Positions 24,018 through 37,385 of a stretch of 64,000 nucleotides of DNA are shown here, piece after piece. Below the pieces are notes generated by a model. The model worked only from the letters and a program-made list of their open reading frames with translations, was not told the DNA's origin and searched no databases. Position numbers and translations under genes: made by a program. The stretch is from Ceratodon purpureus (taxonomy: Eukaryota; Streptophyta; Bryopsida; Pseudoditrichales; Ditrichaceae). The stretch spans positions 3,684,083 through 3,748,082 of the forward strand of contig CM026429.1 of assembly GCA_014871385.1 (NCBI GenBank), given 5' to 3'. Positions within the stretch are counted from its first letter, which is position 1, and each line of letters opens with the position of its first letter.

Positions 24018-26709
24018 CCGCACAGTGGACTGTCGGATATCTTCCCAAGAGAAGCGAACTGTAAAAGCACAGGACTTAACATTTGTAACTTAACGATGTG
24101 CGTGAACATGATCATGAATCATGATGACGGGAGGCACTGGTTTATTGGCAAGTTGGCAGTGGACTGTTTCTGAGACTGAGATTATCAGTGTTCCTGTTTC
24201 TGTTTCTGAGACTGGGATTATCAGTGTTCAAAGTGAGATTCGATCTCTGGGCGAGTACGGTGTTACGGCGTTGGGGTACGACTGGGAAATCACGGGATTG
24301 TACTGTAGCCTACATATATATGGGACTGTGGTAAAGTAGGCGGATGAGCTGCGTTGCTAGGGAGCTCGTGCCCAACAGTCAACGGAGGAACGAGTTTCTG
24401 ATCATAAATGATAGAGGACTGACGAGTCATCACGTTGCTAAACTTGCAGCCTGCAACTTCGGAGCTTCTAGTGACTTGGCCATGCGCGCGTCAATCATGG
24501 TCCGACGTTGGGATAAGTTACTGGTCTGTCTCTCCTTTCTAAATTACTATCTGTTTGAGCTTGGTGTGCTAGTGCTGAATTAGTCTTCTTCGTGTATCCT
24601 CTAGGTGAATTACCCTGATAGAGAGTCGTACTTGCACTCCTGCTTCCTGCTTCCGCTTTCTCATCGCAATAATCGAATTCCACGTCCCGGGTCGAAATCA
24701 TCTTTGTTTCGTTGTTGAGAGAACAAGACACGGTGCACCTGCACTGGAAGGAGCTCATTGGGTGAACCGGATGGAGAACCTGCACCGGAAGAACCTCACA
24801 ATTTGGGACAGCCACTGCAATTTCTGAATTGGACTTACTCCGTGGTCATCTCCTTCGGCGCGACTGGCAGCTTGTTCCACGCTGCTAGACTCCTAGCGCT
24901 ATCGTTTGCATAGCGAAGTTGTGAGTCATCGGTTTAACGCCGTCCTTGCTCTCCATCGGTTCGCCTTCTTACAGCGCTCTCTCGGTGTGTTAATTCTAGC
25001 CTGAGTGCCCTTGATTTATACAATCATTTTATAGCTTTGTTGACTTCTGTATCTTGGTCCTTTCGAATTGTCGATTGCGGGTTCTTTCTCCCATTCTCCC
25101 TGAGCTTCTTTCCTTCCTACGCGGCTTTACTACTACTTTGTTGTCACTGTCGACTGGCTCGTTGTTGATTTTAGGTGGCTCAAGTTCTGAGATCTGTCGG
25201 CGTAATTCAGGTCTAGAGTGTGAGTAGTGAGTAGCAAGCAAGTTCACCAAGTTTACGCGTGGTGGCAAGTACTCCATCGAAGGCCGGCCAAGGGGAAAGG
25301 AACATTGGAATCTTACCGCAGTCGGGCTCGAACACATTTTTCGCATGTGCGCCTTTCTCGAATTCAAGACGTTCGAGTGACCACCCAGAAGGATAATCCT
25401 TGGACCTGTCGCTCGGAAACGGTGAGCCTGGGAGATCGGTCTCGAGGTGAAGCAGGAGCTGAATCTAGAGGTTCTGGAGGCGATTCTTTGGTGATTCAGG
25501 TGCTTGTGAATTAGGTCTTTCTGTCGGTATGAATTGCGCTCAGCTGCCATAGTATTACATGGTATTGAAGAGGATTATGTGTGTGCGCCGGCATTTGCCT
25601 TTGTACAGACTCGTACCTTAAAAACTTAGCTTGATTCATGTCCTTGGAAGTTATGAGTTGTTAAGTTCTTTGTAAGGTTTTGGCAGACGTTTGCCTCGCT
25701 TATACATAGCGACAATATTAGTGTTTGGTTCGAAAGCCCAATTGTGGGAGCTGGATCACTTGGTAGATAGAAGTTGAATTTCTAGAAGCTAGAAACTGCA
25801 GTCCTGGAATTGTGGACGACTGGATTAGTTCGGGTTTCAAAGGACGCTGACTCTGGGCGAATCTTAGTGCATCCAAATTTATGTTCAGAATCAGGGAACT
25901 TTGGAAGGATCACTGATCGGTAACTGTGTGGTAACGTCTAATTTCGGTGGGTAACAAAATTGCTATACTGAAAATTTCCTGCTATGTTCAAAGTTCTGTT
26001 TCTAATTTCGCCATAATACTTCGTGAGGATAATCCTTCCAAAATTCCCTGAATATCTAATCAGGCTGTTGGAAATTCACGCGATATTCAGTCAGATCGAG
26101 GGTTTAGATTTAGGATGATGATTCAATTCCTAGTTTGAGTTGTAAGCTTCGGGGCATATATTCCAAATTCCGGGGTGGTTTTCTTAGAAAAGAGAGCGTT
26201 TGTTTGGCGGTTATCGGTGTTAACCAATTTGACTAGATGGAATTGCTGCATGCTCCAAGGATTTGCGGTTTACTAAAAATTTAGGTTTCGGGTACTGATT
26301 GAGGAGGCCTCGAAGGAGGATACTTATTTGCTAATGTGTTGAAGTCGCTACGTGCTCCAACGAAAGCGTGTTATTGTGCCAGGGGAAATCAAATACGTTG
26401 AGAATGTTGTTGAATTTTGAAGTAAACTTGGAATGACTGTGCAGGTGCAGAAATTCTTTTATGTAATTCCCGGCAGAGATTGATCAACTGGGACAAGTAG
26501 ATTGGATCAAATTTGGTTGTCGAGGCAGAATGCAGCAGGCTTAGAAGACTGATCGAGGTTGTTCATGCGGCGGGATCACGGGAGCGTGGATGATAGGCCA
26601 ATTCAAGGGCGGGCAATCAGAGTGGGGCGCTGTGGGTATGGCGTGGCCGCAAAGAAAGGTTGGGCTGGAGCGCCGGAGACCAATATACTGTGCGGATGGC
26701 AGGGGAAAG
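24018..26709. other. Upstream region of ABCG gene
   Basis: No protein-coding gene is supported. Several frames open for 80-170 codons (for example 25029-25550 on the minus strand) but have arginine/serine-rich, undirected compositions and no domains. The right part probably contains the ABCG promoter and 5' leader. The ABCG reading frame stays open upstream to an ATG at 26590, but the better start is 26710. Confidence 0.45.
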
Positions 26710-29700
26710 ATGTATAATGTTGTGCACAGGGTCGCATTTACATCTTTGTGGCAAGTGCTGCTGCTAGTATGCTGCGTGGGCGGGGTGCTAGCACAGACTA
26801 CTCCTCCTGCGCCTCCGGGTGTAGTACTACCGCCTCCCGGGGTCACTTTGCCTCCGCCGGGCGCTTCCTTTCCCCCGCCTGGCGCTGTCATGCCGCCTCC
26901 AGGCACGGCAGTGCCTCCGGGGCCCCCAGAGGCCGTGGCAAACCAGCTGCTGCAGAGTCAGATTAATGAGCTGACTAGAAATCTCACCGCGGCCGTGGAG
27001 TCGAGGTACAGCTTCTGTATCACCGACGGGTAAGTTCTCACTAATCCACAATCTCATTCTCTCACAATCTTTCCTGGAGGGTGGGCTAGCCCACTGGTTT
27101 CACAATTATGCGTGCTCTTGATTCGAGGGAAAAGGGATGAGTCTTGTCGCACGATCTACTGTCATCTTACGTGTGGAGGTTACTTCGTTGTGGAGTGTGC
27201 AGGGAGAAGGAGAGAGATGAGGTGTTCGGGTTCAATTTGACTACCACCTCTCCCCTTTTGGCCAAGTGCTTCGATGACACAGGTAAGCTTAAAGAAACAG
27301 CATGACGAGGGCATATGGTCTGGTCATGGCTCATGAAATACGAAGCAAATCCGGTTGCTAGTGCAGTAGTAATCACTTCAGAATCGTACACAGATACAAA
27401 GCATAATATCATATATGTAGCTTGTCTGTCATACCTGGGTAGAGGTGTACAAGGTAAGCTTATAAGGTAACATAAGAGGCGGCCATCCTACTACATTGGA
27501 GGCTTGCCATAACTGAAGAGAACGCGGTGGATTTGTGGAAGGAGAAGTAAGTGTGCCTTGTTGATGTATTCACAGGAGGATTGGTGTCCAATTACCTGTG
27601 CACATACGGGGAGATCAAGTTGTACTTCGACAATATTCAGGATTTGGATGCACCGAAACCAAACCTGAATTGCAACGCCTCATCGTGGGGTGCGCAGTGT
27701 GAGTCAGGATGGGCAGGAGTGCAATTGGCATCAACACAGCTAAGCAGCAGTGAAGTGCCAATTCGCGATCGTCTGCCTACGCCTTGCTGTGATGGATTCT
27801 TCTGTCCGCGGGGCCTCTCGTGCATGTTTCGTAAGTGCTCACACTGAAGCTGCGTGCAATCGATTCATGTGTTCACTCTTGAAAATCAATATCAGTTGAT
27901 ATTTCCACAATTTCGTACTAGATGATGATGAGTCATTACAATGTAATTTGCTATTTTTTTGCAGCATGCCCACTTGGCGCTTATTGTCCCCGAGCGGTAC
28001 TAAACCAAACATCTGCGCAATGTGATCCGTGAGTAGTGCTCTTTCTTTAATTCCCCTTCACCCTTGTAGCTTCATTCAAGGGTGGCATAGTGCATACAGA
28101 GTGGAGCTTTCTCCATCTCCTTATTTAAACTCGACCCGGCCACAATTGCTAAAGGAACAAGGGTGTGCTTAAGATTTCATCAAGGAAATATTAGAATTGA
28201 CTCCGTTGCAAGGCGGAGCAGGAATTAGGTTCCTTCGGATCTAGAATTAGGTTCCGCAGCTTTGCCCAATTGTCTAACTCGGGGGGCCAAAATACGTTGA
28301 ATCTGAATACCGGAGGTTTAACACTGCAATGCGTTGAACTGGGACGGACTCGTTTGGTGTTTACATGTAGGATTTAGGATTTTTATTTTTGCGTTCACAA
28401 ACTTAATATGTATCTACTAACATTGGAGTGACAGATATGGTTACCAGGTGCCACAAGGCCCTATGGCTGGGCAATGCGGGGGAGCTGATAAGTGGGCTGA
28501 TGTTGGTCAATCACAAAAGATTTTCTGCCCTGCTGGCCAGTTTTGTCCTACGACTGTCGCTGCTAACAACTGCACCGAAGGGTGAGTGGCGACACTTATA
28601 TGTAACAATTCAAGTTTTGTTTTTATTTTTCAGTTTAGGAAGGTTTTGATGTATGACAGAACCCGGCTATGCCAATCATGATCCAGGTGCACAGCAATCG
28701 TAGTGTTGAATTGGTAGACGTAAGGGGAGATAGCATGTTCTGTTTTATCATTTAATATCAACATTAGTTTACATGGATAAATTCATCGTTAGCTTTGATC
28801 AGTTGACAACTGCGACTTGCTTGACCTTTCTTCTAATGTCTTGGCAGACACTACTGCCGGCTTGGTTCAACGATACAATTTCGTAAGTTATACATTACAC
28901 CTCTTTAACTATTGAATTCAGCTTTCAGTTTCCTTTTATTGAGCAAAAGATGGATGAAGTGCTGTCAGGGAGGGTATCCTAACACATAAGGTTCTGTATG
29001 GCTGGGGGAGCAGCTTGCTCAAAGCTCACGACTTGCTCCAAACCGCGGCTGGAAAAAGAAAATTTGGCGGGTATCGGTGGGCTGATCATTGTGAGTTCTC
29101 CATAGCTTGAAAGCAGCTATCTTGCTGTTAATCTTATATGTGAATTAAGTTTGATCTAGATTATACTTGAACTGTGCTAGTGTCTAGAGGTCGCTTGACA
29201 TGGCTCTTATATGTAGTTAGCATATTCCAGATTTTCAAGTGGGACACGTTCTAATTCTCTGTGAGTTGAAGTGAATTCAATTATATGTGTCAGGCTTACA
29301 CTACATGTATTTTGTCTGGGGCTGACCGAGGACTCGCTTGATGGCCTGCAGGCAATTTTGATAATCACTCTGTTGCTGGTGTTCACGTGTTCCGACTGGT
29401 TAATGGACATTAGGAAGAAGCGCAAGTCCAAGGCCAGGGATTTGGCACAGAAGCGGGCAGTGGAGAGCGTTTCGGGTCTGGAGCGATTCAGGCAGGCCAA
29501 GGACGCTGCCAAACGCGGGGCCACAAATTTCTCCCGCAAGCTGAGTGTCAACCTTTCCCGAAGACGGCCAGGGTACGAAAATAGATCGGAGGAGCTTCAG
29601 GTGGGTCCTCTGCGACATGAATCACATTAATGATGATCTCACCAAGTCCTGTGGAATGGTCTTGTCGGGTGCCTACTGCACTCCTACTCTCGATCCGAGT

Positions 29701-32700
29701 GAGCCTTGTATGTAATTTTTTCACAGAATTGTGATTAATGGGGCTCTATGTATGTACTAATGTCATTGACATTCTGTCTTAAGGTGCAGTCTCTCAGCGC
29801 TTTTGGTGCAGCACCGAGCCAGTTCTCCCCGAGGGTATTGATGACGGACAGGATTCAAGAAGATGGTAGCGTGAACGGGGCAGATATACCCTTCAGCCCC
29901 ATTCCACTACACACTGTCGTGTCGGATGCGAGCGATGAAAACGGAGACCGCTACGACGCTCCTGATCTTGGAATTCCCCAGCAGCTGGAACCGAATGTCA
30001 AGGATGAACCGTCCGGCCAGAAAACCAAGGTGCCATCCAAGGCGAAGCGGGTGTCCATTCTCAACTTTCTGCCGCAAACGCAGAGCCAGATCTTTGCATA
30101 TGCATATGGAGAAATCGAGAAAGAGAAGGCCGCTTTCGGCAGCAGCTCCTATGATATGGAAGTCGGGGGCGAGTATTACGGTTCAGTTCGTGCACCCATG
30201 GTGGGCAAATTGAGGCCTCCAATCGAACTTAGCTTTGTGGACCTGTCGCTGTTCCTCAAGGGATCCAACAAGAAGATTCTCAGCAACGTGACCGGCAAAT
30301 TGTCGCCAGGGCGAGTGACGGCTGTGATGGGCCCGTCAGGTGCCGGCAAGACCACGTTTCTGAATGCCCTCGCCGGCAAGGCCACGCACAGCCGCACCAC
30401 GGGCGCTGTATTCATCAATGGCAAGCCTGATTCTATCCAGTCTTACAAAAGCATCATCGGCTTTGTGCCGCAAGACGACATTGTTCATGGCAATCTCACC
30501 GTGGAGGAGAATCTCTGGTTCAGTGCCAGCTACAGGTTTGTAGCATTACCGCTCCAGCGGCGGTTGTTGCTGCTGCTGGTTTTGATTGATGCAGCATTAT
30601 AATTTTATGAATTAATATCCAAGCTTGACTCGTGATAACTGGTTTTACGTGGCTGGTTTGCAGGCTGCCTACCGGCATGTCCAAGCGTGACCGAGTGTTG
30701 GTGGTGGAGCGGATCATTGCCGCACTGGGCCTTGGACCCATTCGCGACTCCCAGGTGGGCACGGTTGAGAAGCGGGGAATATCCGGCGGGCAGCGCAAGC
30801 GAGTGAACGTGGGGCTTGAAATGGTGATGGAGCCATCCCTGCTGATTCTGGACGAGCCTACCTCCGGCCTGGACAGCACGTCTTCGCGCCTGGTGCTGCA
30901 GGCCTTGCGGCGGGAGGCTAGTATGGGCGTCAACGTGGGTGTGGTGCTTCATCAGCCGAGGTAGGCAGCTGCGGAGTCATGCACATCTCCCACAATTTGA
31001 AATTGAAGTCAAGTAATATTGATTGCAGGAATTGTGATCGTCATAACTTTGCTGTTAGCGACATTTGATGGTGACGAATCTGACGATGATGATGTGGGGG
31101 GTGGTGGATGCAGTTACGGACTATTCAGAATGTTCGATGATGTGATGTTCCTGGCGAAGGGAGGACGCACGGTCTATCTGGGGCCAGTGAACGAAGTGGA
31201 GCATTACTTTTCCGGAATAGGGTTGGTGGTGCCGGAACGAATCAACCCGCCCGACCACTACATGGACGCACTGGAGGGCATCGCGGTGCCCCTGGACCAA
31301 CCTGACTTCGACCCCCAGAACCTGCCTGTTATGTGGATGATGAACAAGGGCTACAATATCCCGTCTGATTTGGCAGCATTAGCTACAGAGCTCAAGTCCG
31401 GAGCGCCGCGGGGCAAAAGCATGAAGATTAAGAAGGATAAGGAAAAACGGAAAACGTCCTTCTTCCAGGATTTGTGGACAGAAGTTCGGGCGTTTGCAAT
31501 TGTGAGGAAAGACTTGCTCATAAGTTCATTCCAAAGGGTGGAGAATAAATCTGGCCGCAACACTCCAGGCTTCCTCTCGCAGTTCTTCATCATTCTACGC
31601 CGGTAATATTTCATGACGAATGAATGATATCCAAGGAACAGCTAGCGATTCGTTGAGCTTATGTGCTTTGGAGCTTCTAGATACTGTGTTAAATGATATC
31701 CATGTGGTGTGTGCTTCGTTTGTAGACTGACCAAGCAACGGTTTCGAGAATCTCGAGTCCAATTTCAAGACTATGTCATTTTGTTGTTGGCTGGCGTATG
31801 TCTTGGCCCCCTCTCCCAAATGAAGGACACAAACCTTGGTGTTACAGGCTACTTTTACACGCTCATTGCTCTTGGTAAGCCTCCTAAACCAATGTGCAAG
31901 GCTTCATCACCACTGCCAACCAAAAATAATTTAAAGATAAAATTCCATGGCTAATTCAAATGGGGATCTGCAGCAGCATCCAGTTTGAGGTGCCAATGTT
32001 TTGCTGACCGACGATTCTTTGGAGAGTATGAATTGGATTTTTGGCATGCCAACTTGTTTTTTTGACCCAAATTCCTCTGTTGTGCGCAGCTCTTCTGATT
32101 ATGATAGCTTCATTGAGAACATTCTCAAATGACAAGCTCACATTTTGGCGAGAGAGTGCCTCGGGGATCAACCGTGTTGCGTACTTTTTAGCGAAAGATG
32201 TGGTTGACCTCTTCAATGTGGTGATCAAGCCTGTCATATACTTGTCCATGTTCTATTTCTTCAGCAACCCTCGATCAACATTCGTCAGTAATTTTATTGT
32301 GACGTTGGTATTCGTGTACTGCGTGACGGGCATCGCCTACATCTTATCTATCCTCCTCGAACCTGCCCCGGCTCAGCTGGTGAGTTTAACTAAATTCTTG
32401 AGCACCATTTTTTTCCTGCCAACATGCATGCAGTGAGAAGCTGCAGCAGCTTGTATAGCTTTAAGTCAGTTTATTTTAGCTTGAGCAGGTTTGTGCTGAC
32501 AGATATGTTGGTTTTCTGTTTGCAGTGGTCGGTGTTTTTGCCCATTCTGGCAACTTTGATTATTTCCGTGAAACGGACTGGAATCTTGCTCAAAATTCAG
32601 TACCTGAGCTACGCTCGTTATGCAAACGAGGCTTACGCGATTGCAAATGCTGTAGAGTAAGTCCTCTAATTTGTAGTGATAGTTGCTTTGGGCTTTAATA

Positions 32701-33161
32701 GATTCTACAAGATTCCCATATGGAAAGTGGGAGATTCGTAAATTCTCCAGATGAGAATTTACCACTCTCATTTTAAAAATTTGCAATCCGGATTTTTCTT
32801 GGCCCCCTTTCCATATGGGAATCTCGTTGCAGAATCCAAATGCATGACTTCACTGGAACAGCAGCAGTGAATCCATGCATAAATTGAAAATCTCTGCCTG
32901 ATTTGGCTCGTGCTTCAGTTAGGCGCTTCCATGACTACTACGTGAAATAGGAGAACCTGATTGGGACCATCATGTTGTTATTTGGGTGATGGCAGGTACA
33001 AAGGAGTTTGGATCATCACACGATGTGCAGTTCTGCTGAACACTGGCTACTCCATCAACCACTGGATACAGTGCCTCATAGTGCTTGTTGCCTACGGGCT
33101 TGCTGCACGAACCATCGCCCTCATCTGCTTGTTCACAAGTAACCGCAACAAGCAGAAATGA
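26710..33161 (+). CDS. ABCG half-transporter, ABCG24/28 type
   Basis: Fifteen exons join in phase to about 1166 residues: 26710-27029, 27203-27282, 27576-27830, 27965-28028, 28435-28581, 28848-28882, 29014-29090, 29352-29600, 29784-30535, 30664-30960, 31114-31602, 31726-31874, 32090-32379, 32526-32656 and 32996-33161. The start at 26710 opens a signal peptide ending near VLAQ. A proline-rich PPPG stretch follows, then a cysteine-rich lumenal domain ([28 protein letters not shown]) and a first membrane span (about 318-345). The nucleotide-binding domain carries Walker A GPSGAGKT (about 591), signature SGGQRKR (about 700) and Walker [13 protein letters not shown]. The C-terminal membrane domain spans exons 12-15. 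The Cys-rich leader plus ABCG layout is that of Arabidopsis ABCG24/ABCG28. Substrates are not evident, but relatives act in export of lipids or wall components. Exon 9 could instead start at 29790. Intron 14 carries a foldback element. Confidence 0.93.
32700..32838. mobile_element. MITE-like foldback in ABCG intron 14
   Basis: Imperfect terminal inverted repeats of roughly 35 bases face each other. The left arm is near 32700-32733 (gattcccatatggaaag), and its reverse complement lies near 32803-32838 (ctttccatatgggaatc). The enclosed DNA is about 70 bases. It lies wholly within the intron between 32656 and 32996. No obvious target-site duplication was found, so the family is unassigned. Confidence 0.6.
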
Positions 33162-33958
33162 TTGAGTTGTGAGAATTTGTTCGAGTACTTTCAACAGCAA
33201 GCCAATTTTATTCTTCCGTGTCTTTCGGCGGCAACGAATTCCATTTTTTGTGCTGCATTGAGGTACATAGTATTATATGCTTAAACTCCATGTGGAATTG
33301 AAGTCTGGATCTTTCGTCTGAGTGTTACTTCCAATTTGATTAGTTGTGTGCTGATGAGACTCGGTGAGCATTCGAATTGCAGGAGGAAAACAAAGGCGAT
33401 TGCGTACATTATCCATGTACAACAGATCAAATTGCGAAGGGAATGACACGTTTATACCATAGATGGCGCTAGCAAGATAGAGTTAGAATGGTTTGAACGG
33501 AGAGCTTGTGAGTAGATGAACCGTTCACTCGTCTAAATTCCAATCGGCAGTTTTGATTTCAATGGGAGGAGACGTGGAACCTCTCTGGTGGTTTGTAGAT
33601 TATTAGTGTATATTACATTAATCACCTAGTAAAGATTTTCCAAAAATTCGAGGTTGAATCGTCCCAGTTTGAAATGGCATTGTCAATGATGCTGCAAGCT
33701 TCGAGAAACAGGTTAAAATGTACGATTACTTCGCTACATGACTCAAGAAATCTCATCTGCATTGGAGTCGAACAGCATAAACACTGAACAGAATCAGGTG
33801 CTGGCATCTTTTGAAAATGCCATCTTTGGGTGGATGGCAGGTATCTATCAATATTGACCTTGATGTAGTTAAAATTATCGTCTTAATTTTGAGAAGAATC
33901 AGATTATCCTCTAGAGAATATGAAGACCTGCACAAGCTGTGAATTAGTTACACGAGTT
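33162..33958. other. Convergent intergenic region (ABCG / MutY 3' ends)
   Basis: The ABCG gene (plus) and the MutY gene (minus) end facing each other about 800 bases apart. This stretch should hold both 3' untranslated regions. No additional gene was seen. Confidence 0.6.
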
Positions 33959-36900
33959 CTAGACTACCTTACTCCTTTTCCGCTTCGTTGCTTTAGAGGT
34001 TAACTGCTTCTCTCGCAACGCGGAGAACATCTTATAGACCTGCCACACAACAGCGAAATAAATGTTAGAGCCACATAAAATAACATGGAAGTGACTTCAG
34101 ATACCTTCAGAGCCTCAAGATAATAAATTCAAAGAGAACACAAATTAAATCAACTCACAGGGCTTACATGCCACCAGTGCCTCTAATATAATTAAAATCA
34201 TGTATGATCCTAGAATCGAACAGAGGCTGGATAGTCGCATAGCAAAGTCTCCAGCTGAATCATGAACTGCATAAAACCTCAGCAGGACATAATGGATATG
34301 CTACGAGATCACAAGGACGCACCTTCTTCACACCAGTTGTCAATCCAAGATTGTTCATGCTGTCTAAATCGACCCATTTCGAAACAACAGAACTTTGCAT
34401 CCTGGGAGCGTTTTTATCCTCCACCACTTCTGCAAAGATGTACAAGAGACTTATAGGCAGATACTTTAAATTCAAGGAAGAGCTTCAGATCGCCTGTGCA
34501 AAGGTAAAACTCCATCATAACAATTCTGTGTGTTCCAAATTCTGCTGAGAAAGGATCTAACAAAAACATTACCAGATGATGAGACCGAGGAACTTACCTC
34601 TACGTAGCTGCAACCATTGAATAAACATATGAAGGCGAATATGTGAGAAAACGTGTATGTAAGTCCCAAATTCCTCCCGCTTAATGACAGAGTAACTTCC
34701 TCTGCCGAGCTCAATTCCTAGTATATCATGAAGATATTCATCCATTGCTGTTAATCTAGATTCTTCTGAGCTATCAGGCGTGCCCAAGGGTGCAGATGGG
34801 AACTCCCACAAACCAGCTAGTAAGCCCTTCAGAGGTCTTTGAACTAGAAGCAGAGACGAGGTTGCTTCCGTCTTCGATTGAGCCTCACGCTCTACAATGC
34901 ATACTGCAACATATTCTTCTCGAGGTGCGGACTTCAGTACTTTCATTGGAAAACATGTCACTGACGCTACTTTCTTCTCAACACGACTAACTAACTTTAA
35001 TGCTGTACATTGACTTGAAATAGGACACGAAGTACAAGAAGGGCTTGTAGGCGTGCAAGTGGTGGCGCCTAGTTCCATCAATGCTTGATTGAAGTCCCCT
35101 GGTCGATGATCATCAACTAATTGTGAGGCTAAAGCCCTGTAGAGGCAATACCAGAGAGAATCAATATACAATAAACACAAAACCTCTAAGAGTAAGTGGT
35201 TCCAAATGGGTAATCTAATATATGTTGCCTCAGAAGTTTTCTAGGAAGTTGCAACTCTAAACCTATAACCCAAACAAACGAAGGAGGAAATAATCACAGG
35301 GAATCCGATAAATATTGCTACAAGAGCAGCAAAGCAGGAACCAGACCTACAGTCTACTACTTGATAAATTATAAATAAAATTATTTATTTTCCCCTTAAT
35401 GAGATGGAGTGAATTGGCTAACCAGAAAAGCTTCACAGTTGTCGACGCTTTGGGGTTTAATGAGATGGCTCGCAGTCTACAGAGAACCCGGATAACGTTC
35501 CCATCAACCACAGGTACTGCCTGCATCGTCAATTCACAGGTTTATGGTCACGTATGGAAGCTGAGTCCAGAATGTGAAGCTTGTGCTAGGGACTGTCAAT
35601 GCTAAAACTTCAGTTAGACATGCCATTGATGGTTTTGAGAACAAGGTAAGACTTCTCAACCTAGGAGCCACAATAAGGCATTAACGGCCAAACCTGTTTA
35701 AAAGCTATGGAACCGATTGCACCAGCAGTATAGCTTCCAATACCAGGCACTTTCTGCAGTTCTTCCACAGTTCGAGGAAATTTTCCTCCTAAATCTTGAA
35801 CAACTTTTTTCGCACCCTGCACACCAAAAGCACAGCTACGTCACAAGTCCATACGATGTGTATATTAAGTAATGTCATTCTTTGGTTTGACGATAATACC
35901 CAGAACAGCAATGAGATCATCGAACTACTAGATTGGAAATTTCAAGAACCATGACGACCTAACGAGCATTGTATGTGAATACCTCAAGAAGAAATCGTGC
36001 ACGACGATAGTAACCCAAGCCTGCCCAAACAGTATTGACCTCCTGCAGTCTCACCAAACATGCAAGCAATACTGTTACTTGCTGATGCTCACCTTCCAAT
36101 GCATCTTCACACGAAACACGGCATGAAAGGAATTTGCACCAGACCATTTTCTTGAAGTAGTAGCCCTTCTATCAAATCTGCTGTATAATGTCGTCAAGCA
36201 CAAGCAGAATAATGAGCAACAAACAAAGTGATTCACTCGCCAGCTTTTAAACAGCACAAGATCAGCATTTAGTCCGGAAAAACCCACCTCTTGTGAGGCT
36301 TGAGCAAGAGCATGGACGGTCGGCCACATGCTCATCCAGCGCTGGTAGTAACTGATAACGGTTGCCACTCTTGTTTGCTGTAGCATTATCTCTGAAACCC
36401 AAACTGCATAGGCCCTCTCCCCTTCAAAATCAGTCTGCAACATCAGGGTAGATCTTGAGATATTAATTTACAGACTCCATTACTGCCAAGAGAGATGTTG
36501 GCAGATATCCACTTCAAAATCCTGGCTCGTGCTTTGCAAGCTCCTAAAAATGCAAGTTAGCCATGAAAATGTCGAAGCAATTTCCAGTCGAATCGATCAA
36601 CTCAACATGAGATCCTACCCCTTGACTCGCAGAGTACACCATTCTAATCACCCAAATTCAGGCTGTTACCACTATGCACTCAATATTTGTCCTATCATAC
36701 CATCATTAAGCTCAAAGTCCGGAAGGTCGTAACACCGCATTCTCTATAGTAGCACTCAGCGGAGACCCCATCAAACAATCCACAAATAAGTTAAGGAAAG
36801 TCAGTGTTCGCATACCGCAGCGTCTCCGGAGGAAGACGCTTCCTTCTTCCCTCCTTTGCAAATTTCATCATGTTCACCACCGCTGTAAGAAGGGTTCTCG

Positions 36901-37385
36901 AAGCAAGAATGTAGGTTAATGCGCCATGGTAAGACACGGTGGTTCCTGTCATACCAAGAGAGCAGACCAGTCCGGATCGCCATCACCTCACTCTCCGAAA
37001 AACTGGGTTCAGCCAAGGAGCCCCCGGAAGAACAAAAATCTTCCATATCCATAACCATCCCATCTTCCGAATCAACAGGAGCCACCTTCTTGTCTTTCTT
37101 CACACCAATTCGACCTCTCCGCTGCGACCCTTTCTCCGCCTTCCCACTACCCTTCGCTTTATAAACCTTCAAACTCCGTTCTTCCTCATAACCCACATCC
37201 CCCTTAACCACCAAATTCATAACACCACCACCCTTAGACGACGACGCTGCCTTAGAATTCACACCCAGTACTTCAACAGAGAGCCTCGCAGACCGCGTTG
37301 TCGGCGCCATTGGAGGCAACACTCTGCAAAGCGCTCGATCAAGCATCACCATCACCACACATGATCCTCCACCATCAACCCACAC
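33959..37385 (-). CDS. MUTYH: Adenine DNA glycosylase MutY/MUTYH
   Basis: Eight exons on the minus strand, 37385-36816, 36434-36288, 36042-35983, 35816-35694, 35520-35423, 35136-34598, 34429-34323 and 34039-33959, join in phase to 574 residues. The enzyme removes adenine mispaired with 8-oxoguanine in base-excision repair. Visible signatures are the catalytic Glu in [15 protein letters not shown] (about 205), the helix-hairpin-helix [12 protein letters not shown] (about 283) and the catalytic Asp in [11 protein letters not shown] (about 306). The iron-sulphur cluster loop is [17 protein letters not shown] (C-x6-C-x2-C-x5-C, about 360-376). A NUDIX-like 8-oxoG-recognition domain follows ([28 protein letters not shown]). 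Two in-frame starts exist: 37385 adds 25 residues ([11 protein letters not shown]...) ahead of MAPTTRS at 37310. That suggests possible alternative organelle and nuclear forms. The C terminus is basic (TKRKRSKVV), a possible nuclear signal. Confidence 0.96.
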
